Assembly: GCA_025331565.1 (NCBI GenBank)
Contig: JAFREQ010000030.1
Location: 124,001-188,000 of the forward strand
From: Holacanthus passer
Lineage: Eukaryota; Chordata; Actinopteri; Pomacanthidae
Direction of reading: 5' to 3'
Length of the DNA stretch: 64,000 nucleotides
Below the pieces are notes generated by a model. It worked only from the letters and a program-made list of their open reading frames with translations, was not told the origin of the DNA and did no database searches. Each line of letters opens with the position of its first letter. Positions within the stretch are counted from its first letter, which is position 1. The translations under genes and the position numbers were made by a program. Below, piece by piece: positions 48,188-60,400 of this stretch.

Positions 48188-48403
48188 CTACTGTTCCTGC
48201 GGAGCGACGGATGCAGAGGGGGAGGGCGTAGTCAGGGCGGTGGTGGTGGGAAGTTCAGCTGACGGTGCCATGGACGTTACCATGGAGGCTGCAGTGGCGG
48301 GTCCGACTCCTGGGCAAGCGGAGGATGACAGACATGTAGGGGTGGAGCGGTGCAGGTCTGCTGCTGTGTGGGAGGTAGGCGAGCCTGGAGGCTGAGGGGA
48401 GAT
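48188..48403 (-). CDS. candidate 3' terminal exon, possibly distal exon of sstr5
   Basis: On the minus strand a strong pyrimidine tract (TTCCTCTGTCCTCTTCTTCC and more) ends in an AG at 48405-48404. It is followed by an open frame of 71 codons that starts ISPQPPGSPTSHTAADLHRS, is Ser/Thr/Pro/Ala-rich and ends ASVAPQEQ before TAG. GC content is above that of its surroundings. If entered in phase 0 it would continue the sstr5 tail from an internal donor CAG|GTGCAC at 50016/50015, giving ..DPQSSQ|ISPQPPG.. and a 452-residue receptor. A second frame (51 codons, ending GNVHGTVS) is also open, so the frame is not certain. It could belong to an unrelated gene whose other exons I missed. Confidence 0.4.
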   Translation of the reverse strand: MSPQPPGSPTSHTAADLHRSTPTCLSSSACPGVGPATAASMVTSMAPSAELPTTTALTTPSPSASVAPQEQ

Positions 48404-49901
48404 CTTCAGAAGAGAGGAAGAAGAGGACAGAGGAAGGACATAAAGAAAGGATGAAGAAGATGGAGATGTGAAAGGTGGAAAAACAGCTATGAGTTACCCA
48501 GATAAATCTGTGCAGAAACAACACAATTAGGTTAAAAAAAACAGCTGAACAATAAAAATCTTATTATAAGCTGTTTTTTATATTAATTACATGAACGTGA
48601 CGTAGTCTTTGATTCATTTTTCCTCATTACTCCCTGGCATTCTCCAAACAGAAATATACTGCTTTTAATTCACGAGTGCATGTCATTTTCACAGCCTTTC
48701 AGCATTCATGAGCAGATCAAATCTGTGTGGGGTGAGAGTTGCTGAAACATTTGTATTTTTAAATTAAAAAACCATAAAACTAATAAAATACAGGTAAGTT
48801 ATAATCCTTAGGATTTTCAAGAAATAAAACCCCATTCATCATAGTATTCATGTTTATCTTTTTATGTGCAATAGCTCTTTGATATGTTTGCATTGAGTAA
48901 TGACTTCTCTGTAAGGGAGTGTTCATTGTTAGTGGCGGGGTCCACCATTCCCACACTGCATGTAAATAGCCTTCACACACACAAGGACTTAAGAGGGCAC
49001 AATGCAGTATGTAATCCAGTGTAATTTTATCTCATTGATATCAGCCCCACTGCTCCGCCTCTTCACACTGTGTCAGAGCCGTATGAAATTACCGCTAATG
49101 CACACACGAATACTTTGACCTCTGGTATTAAACTCCACTTGATGTTACCACAGTAACCTTTTCCTTTTAATTCTCCCCCACTCTCTCTCTCGTGTGCTCT
49201 TTTTCTCTCTCTGTCATTTTTTAACTCATAAAATAAATAAATAGATAAAGAGAGTTCATGCCTGGGACAAAATTTAAATGACTTGTGAACAGACACATAA
49301 ACCAGAAAACAAATGGGAGCTCACTGTCTTGATGTGACTTCCAGTCTATGAACCACACAATTAAAACGTGCACCGTGGGGATTTGCCTCTGACATTTCTG
49401 GTTGCATGAAGACAAATAGATATGGCTGCGCTCTGAGAATAACCAGAGGTCCATATATCAATAACAGCACACAGATTCCAACATATACTCTAACTCCGTG
49501 ACCTATGGAGGAAGTTGTAGTTTTGTTAACCTTGACACAGTTGAAGTCTGTCAGTCTAACACACTTCACTGCTAATGACTCAAACCTTTTCCTTTCCTGG
49601 CTGCCCTGACACATACACACACGCACATCAACCTAATCTCATAATCATTCCCTCGCGCCTTCAGAATTTTTCCCTAATCATTGCCTCCACAGTGGCGTTA
49701 ATTCACCATCCTTCTTCAATTAGCTGCTCTCACAAACGCGCACACACACACCTGCTTGTTGATTAAATCGGAAGTGTTGAACGCCTCTTAATTAGGAGAC
49801 CTGCCAAGCAGAGTGCATTAGACTCACTGGTGATGCAGAGAGCTACAGTGTCTCTGTGTGTGTCTGGATGCTTGCGTGTGTGTCATTGAAGCAATCTGGT
49901 T
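48404..49901. other. spacer between candidate exon and sstr5 fourth coding exon
   Basis: No supported exon. AT-rich with CA- and CT-rich simple tracts near 49180-49215 and 49740-49752. Confidence 0.4.
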
Positions 49902-52900
49902 TTAGCCAAGCATCTCTCCACTGTCTTTAAAATACTCAAAACAATGTTCTTCCTTGTCACTTAAATGCTCATATTTTTGCCTCCGCACACAAACACACAC
50001 AGGTACACAGTGCACCTGGCTGCTCTGGGGGTCATGGTACACCTGGTTACGAGGGGAGAGCAGGACGCATTCGTGTGCCGTGGTCTTCTCAGTGCGAGGA
50101 GCGCTGGGGTCGCCATCATCCACGCCGCTGGCCTTACATCTCATGCTTCTTACACACAGCACCTGCAGGGCCACAACAACAGCAGTTACCTGAGGAGGCT
50201 CTGAAGCTACATCGAAAATCTCCAGGAGCAACAAGAGCCATTGTGTTGAAGGTGCATTGACCCTATGCAGTAAAATAAGATAATAAGACAACAACATTTG
50301 ACAACCAGGTTAGACAGACATCTTGGACACACTTTTACATAGTTAGTGTACTACTGTGTTTTACTATCATTCTTGAAACTACCACCAGACAGCGCCAAAG
50401 TACCGATTTCACACACTGGTTTTTAAGTTTGTTTAAGTTTGTGTCTAAATGTGCTGTTAAATAATAAAGTACACAGCAAGATAATTTAGCAAGTAAGCCA
50501 TGCAACACAGATGGCAGATGGGTAATTAGACCAAAGTCGTGACAAAGTCGTGCATTTATTTGTCCCTGCGTTCAGCTTCGAAGTTTATTAAACAGTGAAC
50601 TTGGCCCGGTAAACTAAGCCTGAATGCTTGCGTAATCAACAGCCGCTCTGTTCAAACATACTGTAGGGAAACACACCTCCAACAGGGCTTGATAGACCAA
50701 ATTCACATGGCAGCCATTTTCCTCTGCAGTTGCTGTGAGCATACTGTGAGAGAGACACTTGTACAGTTTATCTTAATAGTATTGTTAGATTATTTTGTTA
50801 TTTGGTATAATAATCCTTGTCTAAATTATGATTGGACTTGTTATATTACTTTATTTGATCATCATTAGTCTAACCTTATGTGGCCTTGGAGTGTGTGTGC
50901 CTGATTATCCTTGTATAACCTCATAGACAGTTTGCGATTTATTATCCTTGAAACAAGAACAGCTCTACTCCTAGTTTCTGTTTTATCTAGTTCTCATGAA
51001 TAGTTCATACTTATTATCTCGACTGTGACGAATAGAATGAATAGCGGGAGTAGATGTTCACATATTTCTCTGTACTCAGCAGTCTCTGTGTCACCTAATT
51101 TTACGTGATAGTAGCAAAAATAGATACACGTCTGAATAACAACATTCACACATGTTTCATAACACATGTCGGAAGTTCACGTGAACAGTGGTTGGCCTGT
51201 TCACGAAAGAGATAACTGGCCAATGAGACTCGGTTGCGTGAAAGTCCAACCTCTGTACAGGGCAGTCCCAGCCCAAGAAGATAAGAAGATTGAGATCCTG
51301 TGCTGCTTTACTTTACCTGTGACCAAAATAAATTTTATATCTGTGAACTGAAGATTTCTCCAGTTTGTTCTTGAGCTGCCAACTAAAGAATCAGGTCAAC
51401 AGTATACAGATGTTTTTTAAAATGTGTGAAAAGGACGACTCTAAATATATGCATATATAAAGTGCAGTACCTTATTCCAATACAGTACAAAGAAGGAGTA
51501 TTGCAGGATTAGTTTGGCTTCACCACCAGGTAGTCACTGCTCACGGCCAAGAAATAGCCCCCTACAGAACCACAACTTATTGTTTTTATACTTTTTATAC
51601 TGTAAGGATTATACAAACGAGACATACAGTACTAATTAGCAAGCTTTAAAGGTACAAGGCAGGGTTTCTTTGCTTTTGGACAGAACCAGGCTAGTTGTTT
51701 CCCCCTGCTTTCAGTCCTTATGCTAAGCTAAGCTAAACAGCTGCTGGCTGCAGCTTCTCCTTGAGCAAACAAGAAAATAAGCATATTTCCCAAAATACAG
51801 AACTATTCCTATAAACTTTAAAGAGTTTCTATATTCAGGTGATATTCAGCCTACTTTTCTGAAGCTCTGTTTGAAGTTGTCCGACAGGAAGCAGTAGAGC
51901 ACCGGGTTGGCGCAGGAGTTGGCGTAGGACAGGATGACAGCAAAGAAGTAGATGCCGGCAGTGGCGCTGGACTCTGGGATGATGACCACCAGGTTGACCA
52001 TGTTGATGATGAAGAACGGCAGCCAGCAGAGGACAAACACCACCACGATCACCACCACCATCCGAGTAACCTTGCGCTCGGAACGCCGACGCTTGGTGAA
52101 GCCAGCCCGCGCTCCCGAAGACTTCACCTGCAGGAAGAGCAGGATAGATTAATGATGATAATGATGAAGAGGGTGAATAAGAGAGTGATAATGAGGATGA
52201 TGAAACTGAGGGGGTGGATGTGAATGATGGAAATGATCATTATGTTGATGCATGTTACAGTATGAATTTACACATGAGCTAATCAGCCTCATACATGCAC
52301 ATACATATACACACCTTGATAACAATCAGCAGGTAGCAGAGGCAAATGATGAGCAGTGGTCCAAAGAAGCCCAGCGTGGCGGTGTAGAGGATGAAGGCTG
52401 TTGACCACACATTCTTTGGCTCGGGCCAGATCATGTTGCAGGAGTTAAAGGTATCCTAAAGGGAAAAGAAATAACCTGAGTAAAATTCAAACCACTGCAG
52501 TAAATTAAGAATTCAGTCATTATCTACTCAGTGAGTAAAACATGGGACGTAAACACTGGACCAGAAAGGGATGTTTGGAGAAATGCAATTTTTTGGCATT
52601 TCTGCTTTATTATGAGAGTGAGAGCCAGAAAGATGCAGGAAAGACAGGGAAGAGACAGGATGAAATGCAACCCAGGCATTAAGGACTCAGCCTTGATACA
52701 TGGCACACACTGCACTCCGAGCTACAGGGGCGGCCCTGGAGAAATGCTAATAGCATTGTCTGCTTTTGTGGGTTTTAAAGAAGCACATTTTGCATTGTGG
52801 AAGACATTTCAAGACTGACGATGCTGTGTAAAGCTTGTGTGCTGACAGAAAATAACCCACACGCCAACATGTCACTCTTTAACACAACAAGGCCCTTTAG

Positions 52901-55219
52901 TCCCGTTGTTATCAAACCAGTGGCCTTCAGCAGTACATCACCAGCATGTATCATAGCAACTTTGTCCCAAGTTACATTCTTCTCCTACTTTTCTTCTAAA
53001 AGCTTTTGTGTTCTCTCACTGTTGCAGTCTTCTTTATGAGCACATATAATGGCCTCTGCTGAAATTCTGAACCTCAGTGTGCTTTACTTCAGTTTGCACA
53101 TTTAGTATTTCTGCAACAACTTGCATATTCTTTCCACTGCAGCTCTTCACAAAGTCTAAATTTGAATTCCAAAAGATGAAAGAAGACAAAGGCATTCTTT
53201 CCATGTAGTTAAAGACCTCTGACATTATGTAACATTTCGGCATTAAAATGTCTAAAAATGTCTAGACCTATGCTGCAGCCTGTATTTTGTTGAGTTGTGT
53301 ACTTACATTATCCCAAATGTTTCCAATGATGTTCAAACCCAAAGAAATCTGTAATTTTATTCAAGGTAATTGTGCGTTTCATTTGGTCACCTGTAAATGG
53401 TGTCCAAATATTTCCCTTTACCCCTCCAGCTGCTATAACTTCTGGGGAAACACAGGAAACCCCGAATGATACAATGTTGCCGAGGTGGTTGTTTAACAAT
53501 GAAGACAACAACTCCCATGATCCCATGCTACTTCATCCATCCTCCATCCATCCATCCATCCATCAAACCACTAGTTTTGTTTTCATTGTTTTGATTGGGA
53601 GACCCTATAGCGGCAGAAATAACATGGTGTGCGTTTAAACCTGCATCAGTAGATTTATGGACACTTGGTGACAATGGAAACAAGACTTTTAAATTGATAT
53701 CCTGAACTTCTTAGCAAATAATTGCTTATTTATACATCCAGCAGTTACAGACATTATCATTCATTTTGAGTTGTGTTTCGGGCAAACCTGATGAATTCGA
53801 TATTCTCTCTCTTTCCATTCTGTTTTTGGTCACCACCAATTCCTGAGGGAAATATTTTGCTCTTTAGCTGCTGAATGCACCACTGTGGTAACCAGCAAGT
53901 CACTAACTGTGCACAGTTTGCCATTCATCCATCATCAGAGCTTTTTCATGGTAATAGCAGGATGTAGAGAGCAATGAAATGAAGGACCCTATAATGTTCC
54001 ATGCAATGAAGGAACTACTGTATATGTTCTCCACAAGTCCCTTATCGCTATGAGCAACACCTTTCACATTAAACATCATGATTTATCCATTGGTAAGATA
54101 AAAATATTGTTTAGAGCAGCTTTAATTTAAAATGAAAAACTTTTAAAACAGTTCAAAGGCATTCTGGCCGTGTGTCTCGACCAGGTTGCCTCATTTTAAA
54201 GTTGGTTGCTGGGATTTTTTTTGTCAAGTCAGGCTTGAAAAAAAGTATTGAAACTGACATCATGTGAATATGGCAGGTTACTCTGTAAATCACAAATGTT
54301 GTTTTCTCATGGCATATACTGTATTTTGTATTGTCCTTTTTTGTTGTTAGTTCTTATCTTGTTTTTGCTGTTGCCTTTCTTGGCAAAAGCACTCTTGAAA
54401 GACATTTTTAATCTTAATACAAAAAAAAACAATTTAAAAATGAGTGGCTATGAAAACTTACTAATTAAATTTGAGGAAAGTAATCCTTCTAAAATTAAAA
54501 ATAACTTGATTCCCTCTCACTACAGGTCAACTCACTGTGTTGAGTGTATGAAGTTTGGACTAGACTGAGAACTTACTGACTTTAGCTAATTTGCACGTAA
54601 AGACAAAGAATGGTGACCAGGAGGTTGAGGTTTATACCTGAACATCAGAGAAGATGACCACAGGCAGGACCACCACAAAGGACACGGCCCACACGGCTGC
54701 GCTCACCGCCTTGGCCACGCGTGGGTGTCTCCACTTGGTGCTGCGGATTGGATGAACCACAGCCAGGTACCGATCGATGGACATGACCGTCAGACAGAAG
54801 ATAGACGTGAACTGATTCATGGAGTCTGCAGTCATGACCACCCGGCACAGGAAGGAGCCGAAGGGCCAGTAGGAGAGCACGTTCTGCGTGGTGAGGAAGG
54901 GGAGGCCGATGATGTAGAGCTCGTCGGCCACAGCCAGGTTCAGGATGTAGATGTTGGTGACTGTCTTCATCTTGGCGTAACGCAGCACCACGTAGATGGC
55001 CAGAGTGTTGCCCGTCAGACCCACCATGAAGACGGTGAGGGATATGACTGCTGTCATCAGAGTGCTGCTGCCCTGAAAGGGGACGCTCTGAGTGGACAGG
55101 TTGGAGGACAGGTTGAAGAGGCAGGGGTAGGAGAAGAAGAGGGGTGAGGGAGTGGCGGCATAGGATGAGTTGAGGTCTGAGGAGAGGGAAAACCACTGGG
55201 TCTGGTCCAGGGACTCCAT
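49902..55219 (-). CDS. sstr5: somatostatin receptor type 5
   Basis: Gi/o-coupled receptor for somatostatin/cortistatin peptides, plasma membrane. Coding exons 55219-54638, 52455-52315, 52127-51855 and 50162-49902 join in phase 0 to 418 residues. The N-terminus carries sequons at N17, N36 and N40. TM1 lies near 54-80. D132 is the TM3 ligand-binding aspartate, DRY is at 149-151, the loop disulphide is C125-C200, CWLP is at 275-278 and the somatostatin-receptor signature YANSCANPVLY at 309-319. DVQ..CN..WPEP, LCYLLIVIKV, ERKVTRMVVVIV and AGIYFFAVILSYANSCANPV match SSTR5 better than SSTR2. The tail starts VLCVRS. Its last 37 residues (from VHC) run into a CA repeat and look non-native; splicing at 50015 to the 48188-48403 exon is an alternative. 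The start is the only nearby ATG (MESLDQ, like human MEPL). Mammalian SSTR5 has an intronless coding region. Confidence 0.93.
51640..51830 (+). repeat. teleost dispersed repeat in sstr5 intron 3
   Basis: It contains CAGGGTTTCTTTGCTTTTGG, ACAGAACCAGGCTAG, CCCCCTGCTTTCAGTCCTTA, TGCTAAGCTAAGCTAAACAG, CTGCTGGCTGCAGCTTC and GCATATTTCCCAAAAT. This is a phrase order I know from a frequent teleost interspersed repeat. Confidence 0.7.
52456..54637 (-). other. sstr5: sstr5 intron 1
   Basis: Donor GTATAA lies at 54637 and acceptor CCCTTTTAG at 52456. The interior is AT-rich, with a (CATC)n tract at 53537-53563 and no coding exon seen. Confidence 0.85.
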
Positions 55220-56105
55220 TGTGGCTGTCAGAGAGGAAGGTGCTGCCACAGAGTCCAGATTTGTTTCCTTCTAATTTTTGCTGGTTTAGAAGAAAGTCTC
55301 TGCCATGTTAGTTTCCATGTTATATTGGAACAGAAGCAGGAGGAGAACCCAGCGCACTTCAAGTGATCAGACAAAAACAAAGACTCCTGACTCTCAAACT
55401 TCAGTGTGTGTTAGTGGGTTGGAGAGAGAGACTCATGGCAAGTGTGCGCTCTGCCTCCTGCTGAGTTCAACGAGGATCCCTAATTACTGAAGGCACTAGA
55501 AGCCTCTGCTTCTAATGAACCAGCACAGATGTACACTATAATCTGAGTCACGTCTCCGGTATCTTTAATAACACTGATTATTCTACTGCAAACACACAGT
55601 TCACCCGCTGCGTCGTGCGTCAAGCCGGGAGCTGTGTGATCTGCGGGAGCTGAGCCACCACTTTTACGCACGGCACATCTGCAAGACTGCAAGCTCTTTA
55701 ACGATGTCCGTGTCCACAACACAGGCAATACTGTACTGTAGGTTATGTCTGCACTAGTGGTATTTCAACTATATACGTAATGGCTTATACTGACTACCTT
55801 TTTACATCACCACTACATTTTATTCAGAGAACAAGACAAGAACACGCTTACTTTGACGGGCAGAGAAAATGCATCTGTGTGGTCAAATGAAAAGTAGATC
55901 CCCCCCCCAAATCAAACTCCTCAATGTCAGTTCAGTCCTCTGATCCTCCAATAATTGTCCAATAATCGATGGATAAGTTGTGTCCGAGCCGCCGATCGGT
56001 CGCTGTCCGTGGTGCTGAGCACAATGTGTCGGCAGCAGCAGCTCCACGATCAACTTTCTGCTGCCCACACAGCCCTGCTGCTCCCTGCTGTTTGATTGGA
56101 CGTGT
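55220..56105 (-). promoter_or_regulatory. sstr5: sstr5 upstream region
   Basis: The minus-strand 5' region of sstr5. It includes a CpG-containing patch at 55600-55700 and a GC-rich patch at 55980-56060 that are plausible promoter segments. No TATA box was placed and the transcription start is unknown. No coding frame is supported. Confidence 0.4.
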
Positions 56106-56179
56106 TAAGAGACAGAGAGAGGGAGAGGGAGAGAGAGGTAGCGAGAGAGAGGCAGAGAGAGAGAGAGAAAGATAGAGGG

Positions 56180-56217
<38 letters not shown>

Positions 56218-56242
56218 GGGAGAGAGAGAGAGAGAGAGCGAC
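56106..56242. repeat. (GA)n-rich microsatellite
   Basis: About 137 bp of GAGA with sparse interruptions (GATA, GGGG), about 0.9 kb upstream of the sstr5 start codon. Long open frames over it on both strands are repeat artefacts. Confidence 0.95.
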
Positions 56243-56420
56243 TATTACACGGCCTCTGGAAAACACAGTAGGCGCAAAGCAATTGGGCAATTCTTCAGTC
56301 TGATCATGGGACCATTCAGTAAAATAGAAAGAAAAAAAGAATCATATTTGGAGCTGTCTAAATATCATAAAGGGAAGACACACTGTGGACACACAGTCCA
56401 GCTCTCACCATTTTCTGTTT

Positions 56421-56700
56421 CAGCGGTGGAATGTAACTAAGTACATTTACTCTTGTACTTTTCTTATTCCAGTATATTTTAGAGCAGAATTATTTGTTAT
56501 TTTTATTGTACTACAATTGTCATTTATTTTCCAGGTTAAGATTTTGCATAAACACAATGATCATCATATAACATAAATAATATAAAGTAGTTACAATAAG
56601 CTCCATTTCAACCTCAACTACAACACTAAAATGCTGTTCATGTGCCAGTAATAATAATGACCCAAAAATATAAATTATACAATAATATAACAGTCAGACA
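56421..56700 (+). mobile_element. CTGTGGTGGAA-family TIR element, truncated copy
   Basis: The left end CAGCGGTGGAATGTAACTAA is followed by GTACATTTACTCTTGTACTT. Internal AAGCTCCATTTCAACC and ACAACACTAAAATGCTGTTCATG correspond to the interior of the complete copy at 45691-46108. The right terminal repeat was not found. Confidence 0.7.
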
Positions 56701-56995
56701 GGTGTCACCTACACAAGCTTCAAGTCCTGGTGATTCCTCATAGTAGAAATGACTGGAAGATGAATGTAGTTTATATGCACAAGGGCACGTTGACTACAGT
56801 TGTCCTTTCCACTTCAATCAGTGATTTGATAACATTAAAGAAATTCACTTAACAGAAACTGCAATTGCGTGCAAGCATTAAGAGGTCATCAATTTAAAAA
56901 AACTAATGGCCCTGAATTAGACTCTGAGTCCATTTCTGTACTTTTCAATATCTTCAAATGTGTGATCTGGGGTCAACCACTTCCTCTGGATGAAA

Positions 56996-57467
56996 TTACA
57001 AAGTGTACCCATAATTTTTCTCATGCTGGTGTTGCCAGATGAAAGCATCAAACCACATGTTAGAAGGCACCAGAATACAGGAATTACATCTCCTCAACAG
57101 ATCGTTTCCTGCTCTCCGTGGATGGTCTCCTTTTAGACCTGCAAGACAAACAAGTTTATATTCTTCATGTTCCTCATATAAATCACAGTCCACATCGTTG
57201 TCGCTGTATGTTTGCTTCTCACCTGACATGATCTCCTTCCCATCAGGCAGTTTCTGTTTGGCAGCACTCTCAGGCTGTGGGTGGTGTAAGACGTGTGTGT
57301 CCCTCCCTCTTTCCACATCTTGGGTTACATCTGTGGCAGCTGGTTTACTCGCAGGGGAACGGCAGTAAACCAGAAGCTGTCTGTCACAGCTGTTTCCCTC
57401 CCGGGCTGCAGATCGAGGTCTTTTGCACCAGGCAGAATTGTACTCAAGAGTCTCATGAGTGATGCCG
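56996..57467 (-). CDS. unrecognised minus-strand open frame with splice-like borders
   Basis: I do not recognise this. On the minus strand an acceptor-like CCCTCTGCCCAG ends at 57468. A frame then stays open to the TAA near 56996, beginning GITHETLEYNSAWCKRPRSA and passing DVERGRDTHVLHHPQPESAA and KQKLPDGKEIMSG. Inside it a good donor (TCAG|GTGAGAAG at 57223/57222) and acceptor (TTTGTCTTGCAG at 57139) flank an 83-bp potential intron. Both the spliced and unspliced forms stay open in this frame, because 83 is not a multiple of three but the downstream frame is also open. The composition is hydrophilic with no membrane segment. It could be the 3' end of a gene whose other exons lie to the right, or a chance frame. 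Confidence 0.25.
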
Positions 57468-60400
57468 CTGGGCAGAGGGGATTTCCTCACTCCTCAAACA
57501 ATCACCTGTTTTCTCTGTCTCTATCCAGTGGTCCTTTCCTCTCTTTGCCCCTGTGTCAAAATTGCAAATTGAATGCCAGACCTTATTCAATATATCTGTC
57601 TATGTATATATAAGATGTGCTGGTCCTCGGGGGGGGTGGTTCATTGTTTTGTCTGTCCTTGCCCTTCTACTCTCTTATAAAACACCTCTGAAAACATTAA
57701 TAGCTGATGCGAATTCTGGGTCCTGCATTAAACTCCCTGAATGGCTAACCTGAGGCTCACTCATATAACAATTTAATCCAGCCCAAAGCCTTAAGTACTG
57801 TGAAGTCTTGTTCTTCATATTAAGGTCATGACCTCAGTTTTTTTGTAATCTTCAATTCCTGTTTTATTTTTTTGTCCTTCCTTCTGTCTGTGCCAAATCA
57901 GCTTTCTCCTCAGTGTCAAGTGCCGTAGCCTTAGTTCCTCTGACTAAGTTTTCTTGGTGTTTTTGACCACTGCCTGATTTTTTTTTTAATCTTCTGTTTA
58001 CCGAACCTTTAAAGTTTTTTGGAATCTTGGATTATTACTCAGTGTGTGTTGTTACAGGTAGCTGCTGATGCTGTAGAGTTCCCATTTAGTTGTCCTGATG
58101 GATCCATTAAACTGCCTCAAGACTGCATGCAGTCTGGTCTTCTTAATGGACAAATACTTATATTTGTTACAATCTAATATAGATAACAGTCATTAATGGA
58201 ATTAAATATAAGAACACAATTAGTTATTATAACGCAGTAAAGCAGAGCGATAGTTAAAAGTCACAGTGCTGTTGTATCAGCATCCATGAAAAGTCTATTG
58301 TCCAATAAAATTACTTTGTTGAAACTAACTTTTGCATTATCTTCTTTATCACTTCTGCTCTGCCTCATAATGAAATGAGTAGAACTGTCCATCTCTTAAT
58401 ATCTTCCACAACTGTCTTTAGGAGGTGTGGACCATTTGAATTTCAAAAATCTTATCTATAGGAGTCCAGAAGTTTATTCCAAGGTACTGCATACCATGTA
58501 GTCTCCATTGGAAAGGGGAAGGGTTTCACGCTCATCACAGAAACGTTTCTTCTGAATATCTTGTTAATGTTTTTATTAAATGAATCACGTTTTCCAGAGC
58601 AGTCTGACTTAAGAGAACACATCTTTTGAAAACCTCACTAATAAAAAACTGCACACATATGAATGGTTTGAAGGTTAATGGTTGTTAATTTCTTTAGCTC
58701 CATGACAGCACAAGGCCACATATTGAATAATAAAGCACTGACAGCATGTTATTTACACTGTTGTGCTTTTGTTGGATAGACCTCGCCTCGATGCATATCT
58801 CTGACAGAGAGATAGATGGAGAGCTTTTCAGAAGAGAGAGGATGCTTCAGGTAAGAGTCAAGAGTTCAATTTCACACCTGCCTCCCTGAAAGGCCGTGGT
58901 CAAGGTTTGTTTAAGAACACAAGTGCCCACACACCTTATAGTATGTACATACAGAGAGGGCGATAAGACCAGAGGAAAAAAAGAATAATAAACTCCTTAC
59001 TTACATGTTAATAAAGAGATCAATTCTGTAAAAAACTGTCCAGTGGCTGAGTTAAACACAACCTTGCACATGTGATTTATTCAAGCACATTTGTAAAAAA
59101 ATAGAAACTATCTGACTATCTCCATTGAAATGAAGCAAACTTGATTCAGCTGTCAAAAACAAGTGAGATGTTCTTCTGTGGCTGTTGGCTAAAGCTTGCA
59201 CCAGGTCAATACAATCAAAACAGGGACCCACCCATAAACACATAGCCTGAATAAATATGAATATAACTGGATGATCCACTGTAGCACCAATACACATTTC
59301 AATCAATTCAGTCCTCATTTGCTGTTAATACTGACCTTTTGACCTACATATATACTTGTACATTCTAAGTCTCACCCCTGCTCCACTGGGATTGATCAGC
59401 GCTATTTGTCAAGGCAAGATGTATACCTGCAATCTGTATGTGAATGCATGCGGTCATCTAGAGATAACATCCATCTATGGCCATATGAAGAGTGAATCAT
59501 TTAGAAAATTGCTTTTACACTACCTACTACTATAAAAGCAAAGTCTAAATTAATAAACTGTTGTTATATTATAAGCTGTGAATCAACAGCGAATTTTGGA
59601 GTGGGTGAATGTTTATAAAAACAATAATAACACATATAATATAATTGCTGGTATGCATCTTAAACCAGTAGATTACCACAACACTGACCCTTTAATCACA
59701 CCCTTACCTGAGAGAGACAAGGGTTATGGTATGAGGGTAAGGTGAGCAGTCCTTGGTGTGTTTCCTATTGTGAAGGGCTGGTCATCTGGAAATACCAGCA
59801 GGGCTGCTGGGAGCACTGTATTGATTTAAAATATAAATGGAAGAAAAAATGAATTAAGAGTCAAAGCTGTGAATGGTGCAAATTCCGAGGCAATTTACCC
59901 CAGAGCCAATTTCCAAAAAACGTCATTTGGGATTGCTGTGTATGTCGAAGGTTTAATTTAGTTTATGAAACATAGCCACTCAAGACCAGCCATGGGAAAT
60001 ATAGACTCAAATAAATAGACTGAGCCAGAAAGCACTCAGGGAGCACATACCTCCGCCAAGGCTGCACAGTCATCTAAATGTGTTATTTCAGAGATAGAAA
60101 ATGATTTATCTGCACTGGGATCCAAAATGTGCATAAGAACACACAAAGTGATAGATAACCTTGCTAACTGACTGATGGCCAAGGTAAAACATATATACAC
60201 AATGGAAAAATCTTTTCAATCTGATCAAGGCATGGATTGGTGGGGTAAAAGGGAGGTCAATTATATCACTGTCTTCATTTTGGGTTTGGAAAAAGCCAAG
60301 ATGAACAGATAGAGTGAGCTTATTTTTTTAAGTATGTGACATGGTGGCTCATCTGCTGCAGTAATTATCAGTGAACATGTATAATTCAGGATACTTGGCG

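Noticed and set aside
54645..55196. 183-residue minus-strand and 140-residue plus-strand frames over sstr5 exon 1
   Set aside because: Out-of-frame shadows of the receptor; the sstr5 frame holds all the GPCR motifs.
55219..55249. Upstream N-terminal extension of sstr5 (..APSSLTAT before MESLDQ)
   Set aside because: The codon at 55249 is GTG, not ATG. The first ATG is at 55219 and matches the usual SSTR5 N-terminus.
56096..56440. Arg/Glu- and Ser/Leu-rich frames of 60-116 residues
   Set aside because: Translation of the (GA)n microsatellite.
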